DNA of 46,851 bases from Rhizobiales bacterium 32-66-11 (GCA_002304505.1 NCEH01000090.1:1-46851), one strand, 5' to 3'; numbered from the stretch's first letter, positions 17,594-26,389 are shown. Numbers and translations are program-made. Notes: generated by a model not told the origin, from the sequence alone.

Positions 17594-17717
17594 CGTGTTG
17601 CGCGGCCGAGAGACACCCGCCGCGCATCCTGCCCGCCTAGCGTCCGCATCGGGGCCAGCGCGCGATGGCGATCCCGATGTCGCGCCCCCCTTTGTCATGG
17701 CTGATCGCGTCTCGGCG

Positions 17718-17737
17718 GCGGGCGCTCCGGCGCCCGC
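17718..17737. terminator. hairpin between convergent genes
   Basis: A perfect 8-bp stem GCGGGCGC/GCGCCCGC with a TCCG loop lies between the 3' ends of the GntR pseudogene (plus) and the SDR (minus). It has no clear T-run on either side, so termination is only likely. Confidence 0.35.
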
Positions 17738-17797
17738 TCCTGCGCTCTGGGCCTGCTGGTCTCGAAGCCGGCCCGCCAAGCAGTGCGACGGGTCGCG

Positions 17798-18553
17798 TCA
17801 GATGTTCTGGCCGCCCGACACCTCGATGCGCTGGGCGGTGACCCAGCCGTTGTCGGGACCGAGCAGGCTTGCGACCGCCGGGCCGATATCGTCGGGACGG
17901 CCGACGCGGCCAAGGGCGGTCATGGCGGCGAATGCCTCATTGTAGGCCGGCGTGTCGCGCACGGCGCCGCCCAGGAAGTCGGTCTCGATGGCGCCCGGCG
18001 CAATCGTGTTCGCGGTGATGCCGCGGCTGCCCAGTTCCTTGGCCATGTAGAGCGTCAGAATCTCGACCGCGCCCTTGGCGGCCGAGTAGGCCGAGAAGCC
18101 CGGATAGGAGACGCGCGTGAGGCCCGACGAGAAGTTCACGATGCGGCCGCCATCGGCCAGAAGAGGCAGGAGGGTCTGCGTCAGGAAGAAGACGCCTTTG
18201 ACGTGGACATCGAAGAGGCTGTCAAACTGTGCCTCCGTCGTATCGGCGATGGCCGCCATTTCCCCATGGCCGGCGTTGTTCACGAGGTGGTCGAAGCGGT
18301 CACGGCCCCAGGTCGCCTTCAGCGCAGATTGGACGCGCGCGACAAACGCCGAAAACGACGCCACGTCCCCGACATCGAGCTGCAACGCCACGGCTTTGCG
18401 GCCCAGAGCCTCGATTTCGGCGACGACGGCTTTGGCTTGGTCGGCGCCGCTGCGGTAGGTCAGGATCACGTCGCCGCCGTGGCGGGCGATACTGACGGCG
18501 GTGTTGCGGCCAAGGCCGCGGCTGGCTCCGGTAACGAGTGAGATGGTGGTCAT
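17798..18553 (-). CDS. short-chain dehydrogenase/reductase, partner of divergent AraC regulator
   Basis: 251 residues from MTTISLVTGASRGLGR; this ATG has GAAGG upstream, while the longer start is seven codons earlier. TGASRGLG, VNNAGHG, Ser in NFSSGL and YSAAK form a complete classical SDR site. The loop after beta-2 (LTYRSGADQ) favours NADP(H). It is transcribed away from the AraC-family gene at 18869, a pairing very common in proteobacteria in which the regulator activates the SDR. The substrate is unknown; it resembles 3-oxoacyl-ACP reductase-like proteins. Confidence 0.85.
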   Translation of the reverse strand: MTTISLVTGASRGLGRNTAVSIARHGGDVILTYRSGADQAKAVVAEIEALGRKAVALQLDVGDVASFSAFVARVQSALKATWGRDRFDHLVNNAGHGEMAAIADTTEAQFDSLFDVHVKGVFFLTQTLLPLLADGGRIVNFSSGLTRVSYPGFSAYSAAKGAVEILTLYMAKELGSRGITANTIAPGAIETDFLGGAVRDTPAYNEAFAAMTALGRVGRPDDIGPAVASLLGPDNGWVTAQRIEVSGGQNI

Positions 18554-18868
18554 GGCAACGCCTTCGTCATGCATGTTGGGGTGGCTGCACTATCCCCGGT
18601 TGGGCGCGAGCGGTGTTGCCGGATCGTCGTCCGTTCTTGCCTATAAGTCCGCGAGGCGCCGGAATTATACGCCGGCCGGTCAAGCGAATGGCGCTGGAGA
18701 AGGAGAAACGTCGCGCCGCTGCGCCGAAAGCTGACCCTACCTTCAGGAACTTGTGTGCAATCGTATCGCGGACCCGCTCTCAGGGTGCGACCCGTCGGTG
18801 GCACTGCAGATTGCCCGATTCTCCCCGCTCGGCTTGCCGCGTCGGCGGTTGCGCATTAGATTTGAAGG
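18554..18868. other. 315-bp divergent promoter region (SDR / AraC)
   Basis: No coding frame is supported. The stretch must hold the promoters of the SDR and of the AraC-type gene. No clear operator or sigma-70 boxes were identified by eye. Confidence 0.4.
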
Positions 18869-19789
18869 ATGGATCTAACCTTGCTCGACGCCGCGCACCG
18901 CTACACGCGGGTTCACGCCGATGCGAATGGCGTCGCCCGAACTCCGATCCCCGGTCTGACGCTCATCCGCCAGACCGCTCCCACCGCCCTGCAATATGCC
19001 ATCAACAAGCCGCTCGTCGCGCTGGTGCTTCAGGGCACCAAGCGGGTTGCCATGGGAGACCGGACATTCGACTTCGGTGCCGGAGAGTCTTTACTGATCA
19101 CGGCCGACGTGCCGACTGTCAGCCAGATCACGCGCGCTCAGGTCAACGCACCCTACATCTCTCTGGTCCTCGATCTCGATCCCGCGGTGATCGAGAGCCT
19201 CGTCATTGAAATGGGGGCCGCTCCATTCGCCGCCGAAGCGCCGGTCCGTGTCGATGTCACGGAGGCCGAGGTGGCAGATACGGCCTTGCGCCTCATCCGC
19301 CTTTTCGATCGGCCGGCAGCGATGGCCGTTCTCAAGGACCCATTGCTGCGCGAGCTTCATTTCTGGCTGTTGGGCGGCCGGCACGGCGGAGCCATTCGAG
19401 CCATCGGCGTTGCCGACAGCCATGCACACCGCATCGCGCGCGCTGTGACGCTCCTGCGCACCAACTTCGACAAGCCCCTGCGGGTGCATGATCTGGCCGC
19501 GGCTGCCGGCATGAGCGTGTCCGCGCTTCACGAGCACTTCAGGGCGATCACCTCCCTCACCCCACTTCAATTTCAGAAGCAATTGAGATTGCTCGAGGCG
19601 CGCCGGATGATGCTCGCCGAAGGAGCGTCGATTGCCGATGCGGCCTTTGCGGTGGGATATGAGAGCGTTCCTCAGTTCACCCGCGAATACGGCCGCTTGT
19701 TCGGGCAGCCTCCCGGTCGCGACATGAGGGCGGCCAAGGGCAGGATGCATTACTCTCGTCGCTTGACGCCAGCCGAGACCGGCCTTTGA
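18869..19789 (+). CDS. AraC-family transcriptional regulator
   Basis: 306 residues. The N-terminal part (about 20-170) is the AraC_N cupin-like ligand domain of this subfamily (LTLIRQTAPTALQYAINKPLVALVLQGTKRVAMGDRTFDFGAGESLLITADVPTVSQI). The C-terminal part (about 195-290) has both AraC helix-turn-helix units: LRVHDLAAAAGMSVSALHEHFRAITSLTPLQFQKQLRLLEARRMM and SIADAAFAVGYESVPQFTREYGRLFGQPP. It most likely controls the divergent SDR. Its TGA overlaps the ATG of the following GntR stub. Confidence 0.88.
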   Translation: MDLTLLDAAHRYTRVHADANGVARTPIPGLTLIRQTAPTALQYAINKPLVALVLQGTKRVAMGDRTFDFGAGESLLITADVPTVSQITRAQVNAPYISLVLDLDPAVIESLVIEMGAAPFAAEAPVRVDVTEAEVADTALRLIRLFDRPAAMAVLKDPLLRELHFWLLGGRHGGAIRAIGVADSHAHRIARAVTLLRTNFDKPLRVHDLAAAAGMSVSALHEHFRAITSLTPLQFQKQLRLLEARRMMLAEGASIADAAFAVGYESVPQFTREYGRLFGQPPGRDMRAAKGRMHYSRRLTPAETGL

Positions 19790-19947
19790 TGCATCAATTG
19801 GGTGAGGCGGCACAGGAGCCGGGCTTGGAGACGAGATACGCCCATGTTGCCCGCATTCTCGCCGAGGCGATCGCTACGGGGCGCCATCCGGTCGGCTCCG
19901 TCCTGCCGAACGAATTGGACCTCGCGAAGCAGTTCGGCGTGAGGTTT
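19789..19947 (+). pseudogene. truncated GntR-family regulator (N-terminal stub)
   Basis: The ATG overlaps the AraC stop (TGATG). The product begins MHQLGEAAQEPGLETRYAHV and continues ARILAEAIATGRHPVGSVLPNELDLAKQFGV, a typical GntR winged-helix start up to just before the recognition helix. After FGV the expected SRxTVRxAL helix is absent and unrelated sequence follows; the frame stays open to about 20133 without recognisable content. The recognition helix and ligand domain are missing, so the product cannot bind DNA normally. The given end marks the last family-like codon. Confidence 0.65.
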
Positions 19948-20021
19948 TTCCCCGGCGCGCCTCCTGATCGGGCCGCGACGGGTGCTTTCAGATCGCCGAA
20001 CCGGACACTCCCGAAGAGCCG

Positions 20022-20723
20022 TCAAAGTTCAAACGCTTGCCCGGTCCGCGGAACGATCACCCGCGTGCCGGCTCCATCGAGCCCCGCGACGAAATCCGAG
20101 GGGTCGGGAGCGAGCAAACCGAAGGTGCCATAGTGGCACGGGATGACGGCCTCAAAGCGAAAATAGCGGCGAACCGCGATGGCGGCCGTGCGGCCGTTCA
20201 TGGTGAAACGGTCCCCCACCGGCACGATCCCGACATCGGGTTCATGAAATTCCTGGATCAGCGCCATGTCGCCGAAGATGTCGGTGTCTCCCATGTGGAA
20301 AATGGACCGCCCCTGCCGTGGCTTGAGGATCAGTCCGTTGGGGTTGCCGAGATAGACGGAGTGGCCGTTTTCGCCCATCGCGCCGGACGAATGCACGGCC
20401 GGCGTAAAGGCGACATCGAAGTCGCCGCAGCCAAGGGAACCGCCGGTGTTGCCCGGATTGATGTTCGTCGCGCCCTGGGCGGCGAGATACTGGCAGATCT
20501 CGAAATTGGCGATCACCTGCGCGCCGCTCTGCGCGGCAATGGCGGCTGCATCGCCCAGATGATCGTCGTGACCGTGGGTGACGAGGATGTGGGTAACCCC
20601 TTGCGCGGCGTCTTCGATGCTGCCGGGGAAGGTGGGGTTGCCGCTGAAGAACGGGTCGATGAGAACGACCGCCTCTCCCATCTCCACGCGGAAGGCGGAA
20701 TGTCCGAGCCAGGTCAATTTCAT
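20022..20723 (-). CDS. metal-dependent hydrolase, UPF0173/UlaG-like
   Basis: 233 residues from MKLTWLGHSAFRVE, with GGAG about seven bases upstream. The metallo-beta-lactamase fold ligands are visible: THGHDDHLGD near the N-terminal third, a second His in TPAVHSSGA, an Asp in HMGDTDIFGDM and a late His in IPCHYGTF. This is the pattern of the UPF0173 family of predicted metal-dependent hydrolases (UlaG relatives). The substrate is unknown; no partner gene suggests one. It follows the symporter on the same strand after an 81-bp gap containing a strong hairpin, so it is probably transcribed separately. Confidence 0.85.
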   Translation of the reverse strand: MKLTWLGHSAFRVEMGEAVVLIDPFFSGNPTFPGSIEDAAQGVTHILVTHGHDDHLGDAAAIAAQSGAQVIANFEICQYLAAQGATNINPGNTGGSLGCGDFDVAFTPAVHSSGAMGENGHSVYLGNPNGLILKPRQGRSIFHMGDTDIFGDMALIQEFHEPDVGIVPVGDRFTMNGRTAAIAVRRYFRFEAVIPCHYGTFGLLAPDPSDFVAGLDGAGTRVIVPRTGQAFEL

Positions 20724-20753
20724 GGGATACTCCAAGGTGAGGCGCAGATGGAC

Positions 20754-20787
20754 CGACGGGGAGCGCCGCCATGCGGGCTCCCCGTCG
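20754..20787 (-). terminator. hairpin downstream of the symporter gene
   Basis: A perfect 11-bp stem CGACGGGGAGC/GCTCCCCGTCG with a 12-base loop lies just after the symporter stop and before the UPF0173 start. It has no T-run, so it could be a weak terminator or an mRNA-stabilising structure. Confidence 0.45.
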
Positions 20788-20804
20788 TCGTGTGACCGAG
20801 GTGG

Positions 20805-22415
20805 CTAGAGGGCTTGCGGCTTGGCGCCGGCTGCGGTGACGGGAACGACAGCCGGGTGAGGCGCAGCCTCGCCCGGGCCGAACACGATGGCGTCGCGGAG
20901 GGCTTCGAACTTCTCCGCCGCCTCACGCTCCGGCGTCAGCAGCGAAACCACGATGGCCGTCGCGAGCGACAGCGGCATCGCGACGATGGCCGGATTGCGC
21001 ATGGGAACGAACCACCAGTGGGACTGGAGGTCGGCGAGGCTCTTCCCGAGCACGTCCACCTGGATGGTAGGTGACAGCAGGATCATGGTGAGGCAGGTCA
21101 CGGTTCCCACCAGGATGCTGGACACCGCGCCTGCCGTGGAGAGCCGGCGCCAGGAGATGGACAGCACGAGCGTGGGGAAGTTCGCGGCGCAGGCGACGGA
21201 AAAAGCCAGCCCCACCATGAAGGCCACATTCTGCCCCTCGAAGATCGAGCCCAGGGTCACCGCCAGCGCCGCGATAAGCACCGTGGAGACGCGCGCAACA
21301 ACCATCTTCTCCTTCTCGGGCGCATGGCCAGAGCGGACCACATTGGTCCAGATGTCGTGGCACAGGGTGGCGACGCCGGACAGCGTCAGCCCGGCGACCA
21401 CCGCCAGCATGGTGGCGAAGGCGACGGCGCAGATGAACCCGAAGAAGGCTTCGCCGCCGAGCGCCAGCGCCAGGAGCGGCGCCGCCATGTTGCCGCCGCC
21501 GCCCGCCTGGGCGACCACGGTCGGGCCGACCAGCACCATGCAGCCGAAGCCGATGACCAGCACGAACAGATGGAAGATGCCGATGAGGCCCGTGGCATAG
21601 GTGATGGAGAGGCGGGCATCGCGCACGTCCTTGACCGTATAGATCCGCATCAGCACATGAGGCATGGCGGCGGTGCCGAACATGAGGGCGAGGGCGAGCG
21701 AAATCGCCTCCCATCCGCTCGGTACCACCTTCTCGCCCGGCTGCAGCACTCGCTCGCCGAACTGTTGCGCGGCGGCCTGAAACAGGGCGCGTGGATCGAA
21801 ATTAAAGCGGCTGAGAACGAGGGCGGCGAGCACCGCCCCGCCGGCGAGCAGCAGGATGGCCTTGATGACCTGAACCCAGGTGGTGGCGATCATGCCGCCG
21901 AACAGCACGTAAACCAGCATGGCCGCGCCGACGATCATCACGGCGGTCGAATAGGGAATGCCGAACAGGAGCTTGATGAGCGCGCCCGTCGCGACCATCT
22001 GGGCCACGAGATAGAACAGGATGACGGTCAGCGAGCCGATGGCGGCCGCTGAACGCACCCAGCGCTGATTGAGCCGGTATGCGACCAGATCGGCCATGGT
22101 GAACTTGCCGACATTGCGCAGGGGCTCGACGATCAGGAACAGCATGATGGGCCAGCCCACCAGCCAGCCGATGGAATAGACGAGGCCATCGAACCCATTG
22201 GCGGTGATGATGCCGGCGATCCCAAGCAGCGCGGCGGCGCTGAGGAAATCGCCCGCAAGAGCCCAGCCGTTCTGCCACGCGGAGATGCGTCCCTCGGCGG
22301 TGAAAAAGGAAGTCGTGCTGTGGGTTCGTCGGGCTGCGACGAAGGTGATCCAGAGCGTCAGCAAGACGAAGCTGAGGAAGAAAGCGATGGACAGACCACT
22401 TTGCGTGCTCGGCAT
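20805..22415 (-). CDS. sodium:solute symporter, ActP-like (acetate/monocarboxylate)
   Basis: 536 residues from MPSTQSGLSIAFFLSFVLLTLWITFVAARR, with about 13 membrane helices. The SSS-family features are clear: FFTAEGRISAWQNGWALAGDFLSAAALLGIAGI near the N-terminus, YRLNQRWVRSAAAIGSLTVILFYLVAQMVATGALI, and GTAAMPHVLMRIYTVKDVRDAR, typical of the ActP branch. The DUF485 gene ends ten bases upstream, the classical yjcH-actP arrangement. It probably imports a short monocarboxylate with sodium or protons. The pair is divergent from the DJ-1 gene, across a promoter region carrying several TTTTGTCTT-like motifs, so it may belong to the MocR-linked group. Confidence 0.88.
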   Translation of the reverse strand: MPSTQSGLSIAFFLSFVLLTLWITFVAARRTHSTTSFFTAEGRISAWQNGWALAGDFLSAAALLGIAGIITANGFDGLVYSIGWLVGWPIMLFLIVEPLRNVGKFTMADLVAYRLNQRWVRSAAAIGSLTVILFYLVAQMVATGALIKLLFGIPYSTAVMIVGAAMLVYVLFGGMIATTWVQVIKAILLLAGGAVLAALVLSRFNFDPRALFQAAAQQFGERVLQPGEKVVPSGWEAISLALALMFGTAAMPHVLMRIYTVKDVRDARLSITYATGLIGIFHLFVLVIGFGCMVLVGPTVVAQAGGGGNMAAPLLALALGGEAFFGFICAVAFATMLAVVAGLTLSGVATLCHDIWTNVVRSGHAPEKEKMVVARVSTVLIAALAVTLGSIFEGQNVAFMVGLAFSVACAANFPTLVLSISWRRLSTAGAVSSILVGTVTCLTMILLSPTIQVDVLGKSLADLQSHWWFVPMRNPAIVAMPLSLATAIVVSLLTPEREAAEKFEALRDAIVFGPGEAAPHPAVVPVTAAGAKPQAL

Positions 22416-22425
22416 CGATGCCTCC

Positions 22426-22707
22426 TCATTTCTTGAGAGCGCGAACCGCCGGGTCGTAGACCTTGTTGGCCCACAGCACGTAAGCGGCACACAATAGGAA
22501 GGCGGAGACGATGATGCTCGGCCCGGCGATCAGGGCCACCGAGACGCCGGGGGCGACGATCGTGGCGAGCACGGCCTTGTGGAAAGCGAGAAGCCCCATG
22601 AAGCCGAAATAGATCACCATCATCGTGAGGCTGAGGGCACTCGCCACCCGCCAACGCAATCGGACCAAGTGCGCAATGGGCGAGCGAACACTGTTCGAAG
22701 CGGTCAT
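22426..22707 (-). CDS. DUF485 membrane protein (symporter partner)
   Basis: 93 residues with two membrane helices (about 24-48 and 58-82) joined by a short loop. This is the DUF485/YjcH family, almost always encoded directly before ActP-type symporters and thought to assist them. The sequence LVRLRWRVASALSLTMMVIYFGFMGLLAFHK fits the family. The ATG at 22707 is 13 bases after an AAGGGGAA ribosome-binding site, somewhat long spacing. It is the first gene of the symporter operon. Confidence 0.85.
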   Translation of the reverse strand: MTASNSVRSPIAHLVRLRWRVASALSLTMMVIYFGFMGLLAFHKAVLATIVAPGVSVALIAGPSIIVSAFLLCAAYVLWANKVYDPAVRALKK

Positions 22708-22720
22708 TCTTGTTCCCCTT

Positions 22721-22760
22721 TTTTGTCATATATTTGTCTTTGTAACGCGCGTTTTGTCTG
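22721..22760. promoter_or_regulatory. cluster of TTTGTC motifs upstream of DUF485/symporter
   Basis: TTTTGTCA (22721-22728), TTTGTCTT (22733-22740) and TTTTGTCTG (22752-22760) lie just upstream of the DUF485 start in AT-rich DNA. The same core occurs in the other promoters of the MocR neighbourhood. Confidence 0.45.
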
Positions 22761-22860
22761 GCTGCAAGTGGCGAAATGCAGCGAGGCGCATTTCTCAGAA
22801 GGGCGCATTTTTAGGCGAAAGACGCCATTTTTGATTAATTTTATTGCAATAATCACAATA

Positions 22861-22907
22861 AGACAAATATCAGTCATTAAGCGGATTTTGTCTATTTTGT
22901 CTTGACG
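22861..22907. promoter_or_regulatory. TTTTGTCTT motifs and promoter of the DJ-1 gene
   Basis: A reverse copy AGACAAA (22861-22867) and a tandem direct repeat TTTTGTCTA-TTTTGTCTT (22886-22903) end exactly on a -35-like TTGACG (22902-22907). The placement against the -35 box is what an activator of the MocR type would use. Confidence 0.5.
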
Positions 22908-22976
22908 CGTGGCCAGTCGCTTGTCACATCATGGCCATCCGCGGCGACGCGGGAAACGCCTCAGGAAAGGTCAATC

Positions 22977-23711
22977 ATGATCCCGTCAGACCAGCACCTT
23001 CACATCGGCTCGATCCTGTTCGACGGATTGGACCAGATCGATTTCACCGGGCCGTTCGAGGTCCTCGCCCGCATTCCCAATTCCACGCTCCACATCGCCG
23101 GCAAGACGCGCGCGCCGGTGAAGGACACGCGGGGCCTCGTGCTCACGCCGGAAAAGACCTTCGCGGAGATGCCGAAACTCGACGTGCTTCACGTCCCCGG
23201 CGGTCCCGGCCAGGAGGCGCTGATGGAGGATGAGGAGACACTCGACTTCATCCGCACCCAGGCGGCCGGCGCCATGTTTGTATTCTCGGTGTGCACCGGC
23301 GCGCTCATCTGCGGCGCGGCCGGGCTGCTCAAGGGCAAGCGCGCGACCACCCACTGGGCGGCCATGGACGTGCTGCCCTATTTCGGCGCCATTCCGCTCA
23401 CCGACCGGGTGGTGATCGAGGGCAACTACATCTTCGCCGGCGGCGTCACCTCGGGCATCGACGGGGCGTTGCAGCTCGCGGCGGTGCTGCGGGGCGTGAA
23501 GGCTGCGCAGCAGATCCAGCTGTACATGCAATACCATCCCGAGCCGCCGTTCGACGCCGGCACGCCGGAGCGGGCACCCAAGGAGATTGTCGCCGCCGCG
23601 CGTGAGTCCGTGAAGGAACTGACGGCGCAGCGGATCGAGACCGCCCGTCGCGTCGCGCGTCGACTGGGCGTGGCCGCGCCGGAAGATGCGAGGCTGGCCC
23701 GCTCGGCCTGA
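22977..23711 (+). CDS. DJ-1/PfpI-family protein, isonitrile-hydratase-like
   Basis: 244 residues from MIPSDQHLHIGSILFDGLDQIDFTGPFEVL. The family nucleophile Cys is in FVFSVCTGALICGAAGLLKGKRATTHWA, and an acidic residue in FEVL lies in the usual place. This is the pattern of the isonitrile hydratase (InhA)/ThiJ-like branch, which hydrates isocyanides to N-formamides, although many relatives have other or unknown roles. An AGGAAAGG-type ribosome-binding site precedes the start. It is divergent from the DUF485/symporter pair and convergent with the MocR gene. Its promoter carries the tandem motif shared across this region. Confidence 0.8.
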   Translation: MIPSDQHLHIGSILFDGLDQIDFTGPFEVLARIPNSTLHIAGKTRAPVKDTRGLVLTPEKTFAEMPKLDVLHVPGGPGQEALMEDEETLDFIRTQAAGAMFVFSVCTGALICGAAGLLKGKRATTHWAAMDVLPYFGAIPLTDRVVIEGNYIFAGGVTSGIDGALQLAAVLRGVKAAQQIQLYMQYHPEPPFDAGTPERAPKEIVAAARESVKELTAQRIETARRVARRLGVAAPEDARLARSA

Positions 23712-23743
23712 CTCTGTTGCCGAAGACTGGGGGTCGAGGGGGC

Positions 23744-25150
23744 TCAGGCGCCTCTTTCGACCCCTTCATCGCGCAGGATCAAATGGAGCGTGCGCGCGAA
23801 TTCCTCCGCCAGCGGCTTCGGTATGACGCTGGTCGTGATGCGGACGGCCGGGGGCGCGGCAAGGCGGAAGACCGATCCGGTGCGCACCGTCCAGCCCGCT
23901 TCGAGCAGCCGACGCGCCACCATCTGCTCGTCCTCGATGGGGATCCACACGTTCATCCCGTCCCGGCCGAAGGCCTTGATGCCGCGCCCGGCCAGCGCCG
24001 CCAGCACATCTTCCCGCCGCTGCGCGTAGGCGGCCGCCGCGCTGGCGACGAGCTGCCGATAGCCCGGCGCCGTGAGCACCGCCAGCACGGACTTCTGGAG
24101 GATGGAGCTGACCCACCGGGTGGTGAAGGCGCTCAACGACAGGCTCGCGCGGCTCAGCTCGTGGCTTGAATTGACCACCGCCAGCCGAAGATCGGGGCCG
24201 ATATATTTCGACACCGAGCGGATGATCGCCCACGAGGGACGCTCCGCCTCGACCAGCGTCATCGCGGGAAAGCGCGAGAGCACGGCGAAATGGTCGTCCT
24301 CGATGAGCAGGACGTCGGGATAGGCCCGCAGCACCTCGCGCAGCGCCGCAAGCCGGGCGAGGCTCCATGAGCCGCCAACCGGATTATGGGCGCGCGGGGT
24401 GAGGACGACGGCCTTCGCGCCCGCCTCCAGCGCCAGCCGCAGCCCCTCGGGCGTCACGCCCTCGTCGTCGACGGGCATGCTCAGCGGCACGTAGCCGGCC
24501 TGGCGCATCAGGCCGAGGGTGGTCATGAAACAGGGATCCTCGACCCCCACGCCATCGCCCACCGCCAGCAGCTTGCGCAGGATGGTGCCGATGGCATCGA
24601 AGGTCCCCGATGCAAGCCAGAGGTCGCCGACCGGCAGATCGTCCAGCGCAAACTGCTGGCCCAGCAAGCGAATCAGTTCCGGATCGTCGGGAGGATCCTC
24701 ATAGGATCGCTGGTGCCAGCCGACGCTGCGCAGCACCGAGGTCATGTCGGGGAGGAGCGCGGGATCGGGATTGCCGCCGGCGAGATCCCGCGGCGACGCG
24801 GCGGGTGGCGGTGCGGCCGTGCCGGGCGCGACCCGGCTGCCCTGCCGGCCCCGACCTTCCAGGAGGCCGCTGTCCGAAAGCTGCTTGTAGGCCGCGGCGA
24901 CGGTGTTCCGGTTGACGCCCAGTTCTTCCGCCAGCTGCCGCACCGTGGGGAGCGACGCCCCCCGCTTCAGGCGACCCGAATCGACGGCTGAACTGATGGA
25001 TTCGGCGATTTCTATTGCCGTTCGGCCCGCAATCACCACCATCTCCCGCCATTCGAACGCCGAGTCAGCATACGGCCCCGACAATATGTGCCGCGAGCCG
25101 CGCCCGCCAGTCATAACCCGGGTGCAATCCGGGGCCACTCCTAGGTCCAT
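23744..25150 (-). CDS. MocR-type PLP-dependent transcriptional regulator
   Basis: Up to 468 residues. The N-terminal winged helix is GntR-like (about 42-110: GRTAIEIAESISSAVDSGRLKRGASLPTVRQLAEELGVNRNTVAAAYKQLSDSGLL). A fold-type I aminotransferase domain follows (about 135-468), with AHNPVGG, LLIEDDHFAVL and the PLP-lysine segment RSVSKYIGPDLRLA. MocR proteins sense an amino acid or vitamin B6 compound and usually act on a neighbouring operon by binding direct repeats. Here the likely targets are the flanking divergent genes. The start is uncertain: 25150 gives the longest frame, and Met at 25114 or 25042 are alternatives. It is divergent from the M20 deacylase gene. Confidence 0.85.
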   Translation of the reverse strand: MDLGVAPDCTRVMTGGRGSRHILSGPYADSAFEWREMVVIAGRTAIEIAESISSAVDSGRLKRGASLPTVRQLAEELGVNRNTVAAAYKQLSDSGLLEGRGRQGSRVAPGTAAPPPAASPRDLAGGNPDPALLPDMTSVLRSVGWHQRSYEDPPDDPELIRLLGQQFALDDLPVGDLWLASGTFDAIGTILRKLLAVGDGVGVEDPCFMTTLGLMRQAGYVPLSMPVDDEGVTPEGLRLALEAGAKAVVLTPRAHNPVGGSWSLARLAALREVLRAYPDVLLIEDDHFAVLSRFPAMTLVEAERPSWAIIRSVSKYIGPDLRLAVVNSSHELSRASLSLSAFTTRWVSSILQKSVLAVLTAPGYRQLVASAAAAYAQRREDVLAALAGRGIKAFGRDGMNVWIPIEDEQMVARRLLEAGWTVRTGSVFRLAAPPAVRITTSVIPKPLAEEFARTLHLILRDEGVERGA

Positions 25151-25193
25151 CAGACATAAAAAGTCAAATTGACCTTTTTACGACTTTTGTCTT
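25151..25193. promoter_or_regulatory. palindromic operator-like region between MocR and M20 deacylase genes
   Basis: This AT-rich stretch has dyad symmetry: an inner inverted pair built on AAAAAGTCAA and TTGACCTTTTT (25158-25179) and an outer AGACA / TGTCT pair (25152-25156, 25188-25192). The right end, GACTTTTGTCTT, contains the TTTTGTCTT motif shared with three other promoters nearby. It lies directly before the longest MocR start and 45 bases before the deacylase start. Confidence 0.5.
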
Positions 25194-25237
25194 GCGCTCG
25201 CCCCGGCGCCTATGCCTGATGGCCGCGGAGGTCGGCC

Positions 25238-26347
25238 ATGATAGATACCATCGAAATCGCCCGGGCCCTGATGCGGGTCGATACCTGCAATCCGCCCGGC
25301 AACGAGCAGGCCGCGGCACAGATCCTCGCGCCGCTGCTCGCGGACGCCGGATTCGCGGTCGAGCACCATTGCTTCGCGCCGGGGCGCGCCAATCTCGTGG
25401 CCGTGCGCAGGAGCCGTCGGATGCGTCCGGCCCTGGCGTTCACGGGCCATCTCGACACCGTGCCGCTGGGCGCCGCGCCCTGGCGCCACGATCCGTTCGC
25501 CGGCGAGATCGCTAGCGGGCGCCTCTATGGCCGTGGCGCCTCGGACATGAAGGCGGCGGTCGCAGCCTTTGTCGCGGCCGCGCTTGACGCAGGGGGCGTG
25601 GATGCGGACCTCGCCCTGGTGATCACGGGCGGCGAGGAACGCGGATGCGAAGGCGCGTTGGCGCTGGCGCGGGCCAAGATCGCGCTGCCCGAAATCGCGG
25701 GCTGGATCGTGGCCGAGCCCACATCCAACGCGATTGCCCTGGGCCACAAGGGTGCCCTGTTCAGCTTCATCCATTTCGCCGGCGTATCGGCCCATTCCTC
25801 CACCCCGCATCTGGGGGTGAATGCCATCTACCGCGCCTGCACGGCCGCCCTTGCCTTCCGCGACATGGACTTCCCCGCACGCCATCCCGTGCTGGGGCAG
25901 GCCACCGCGAATGTCGGCCTGATCGATGGAGGGCACGCGCCCAATGCGGTGCCGGACCGGGCCCGCCTGCATGTGGATGTCAGGACCCTGCCCGGCATGG
26001 ACCATTCCGAGGTTCTGGCCCGGCTCGCCGCCCTCGCGGGAGATGGCAGCAGCCTCGAATGCATCCACGACCTTGCCCCGGTCTGGACCGACCCTACCGC
26101 GCCCTTCGTCGCCCTGTGCGCGGCCGCACGAGATGCGGAGGGCCATGTGGCGGAACCGCCCCGCGGCGCCTCCTTCTTCACCGATGCCTCGGTGCTTTCC
26201 CGCCTCGCTCCGGCGCCCGTCGTCATTCTCGGGCCGGGTGAGCCCAGCCAGGCCCATGTGACCGACGAATGGTGCGGCGTGACGGAGATCGAAGCGGCCC
26301 GGAGCCTCTACGGGCGCCTCATCCGCATGCATGCAGACGCAGCGTGA
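25238..26347 (+). CDS. M20-family metallopeptidase/deacylase (ArgE/DapE type)
   Basis: 369 residues. The two-zinc site of the family is complete: FTGHLDTVPLG (His, Asp), GRGASDMKAAVA (bridging Asp), GGEERGCEG (catalytic Glu plus zinc Glu), an Asp/Glu in VAEPTSNAI and a late His in SQAHVTDEWCG. A dimerisation domain occupies about residues 170-280. The closest kinds are acetylornithine deacetylase and succinyl-diaminopimelate desuccinylase, which remove an acyl group from an amino acid nitrogen. No arginine or lysine genes adjoin. With MocR, a glycine riboswitch and an amino-acid oxidoreductase next door, an N-acyl amino acid is a reasonable substrate (inference). The start has GGAGG upstream. 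Confidence 0.85.
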   Translation: MIDTIEIARALMRVDTCNPPGNEQAAAQILAPLLADAGFAVEHHCFAPGRANLVAVRRSRRMRPALAFTGHLDTVPLGAAPWRHDPFAGEIASGRLYGRGASDMKAAVAAFVAAALDAGGVDADLALVITGGEERGCEGALALARAKIALPEIAGWIVAEPTSNAIALGHKGALFSFIHFAGVSAHSSTPHLGVNAIYRACTAALAFRDMDFPARHPVLGQATANVGLIDGGHAPNAVPDRARLHVDVRTLPGMDHSEVLARLAALAGDGSSLECIHDLAPVWTDPTAPFVALCAAARDAEGHVAEPPRGASFFTDASVLSRLAPAPVVILGPGEPSQAHVTDEWCGVTEIEAARSLYGRLIRMHADAA

Positions 26348-26389
26348 AAGGCGGGGCGGCAGGCAGAGCCGGCCCGCCGCCCGCCGGCC

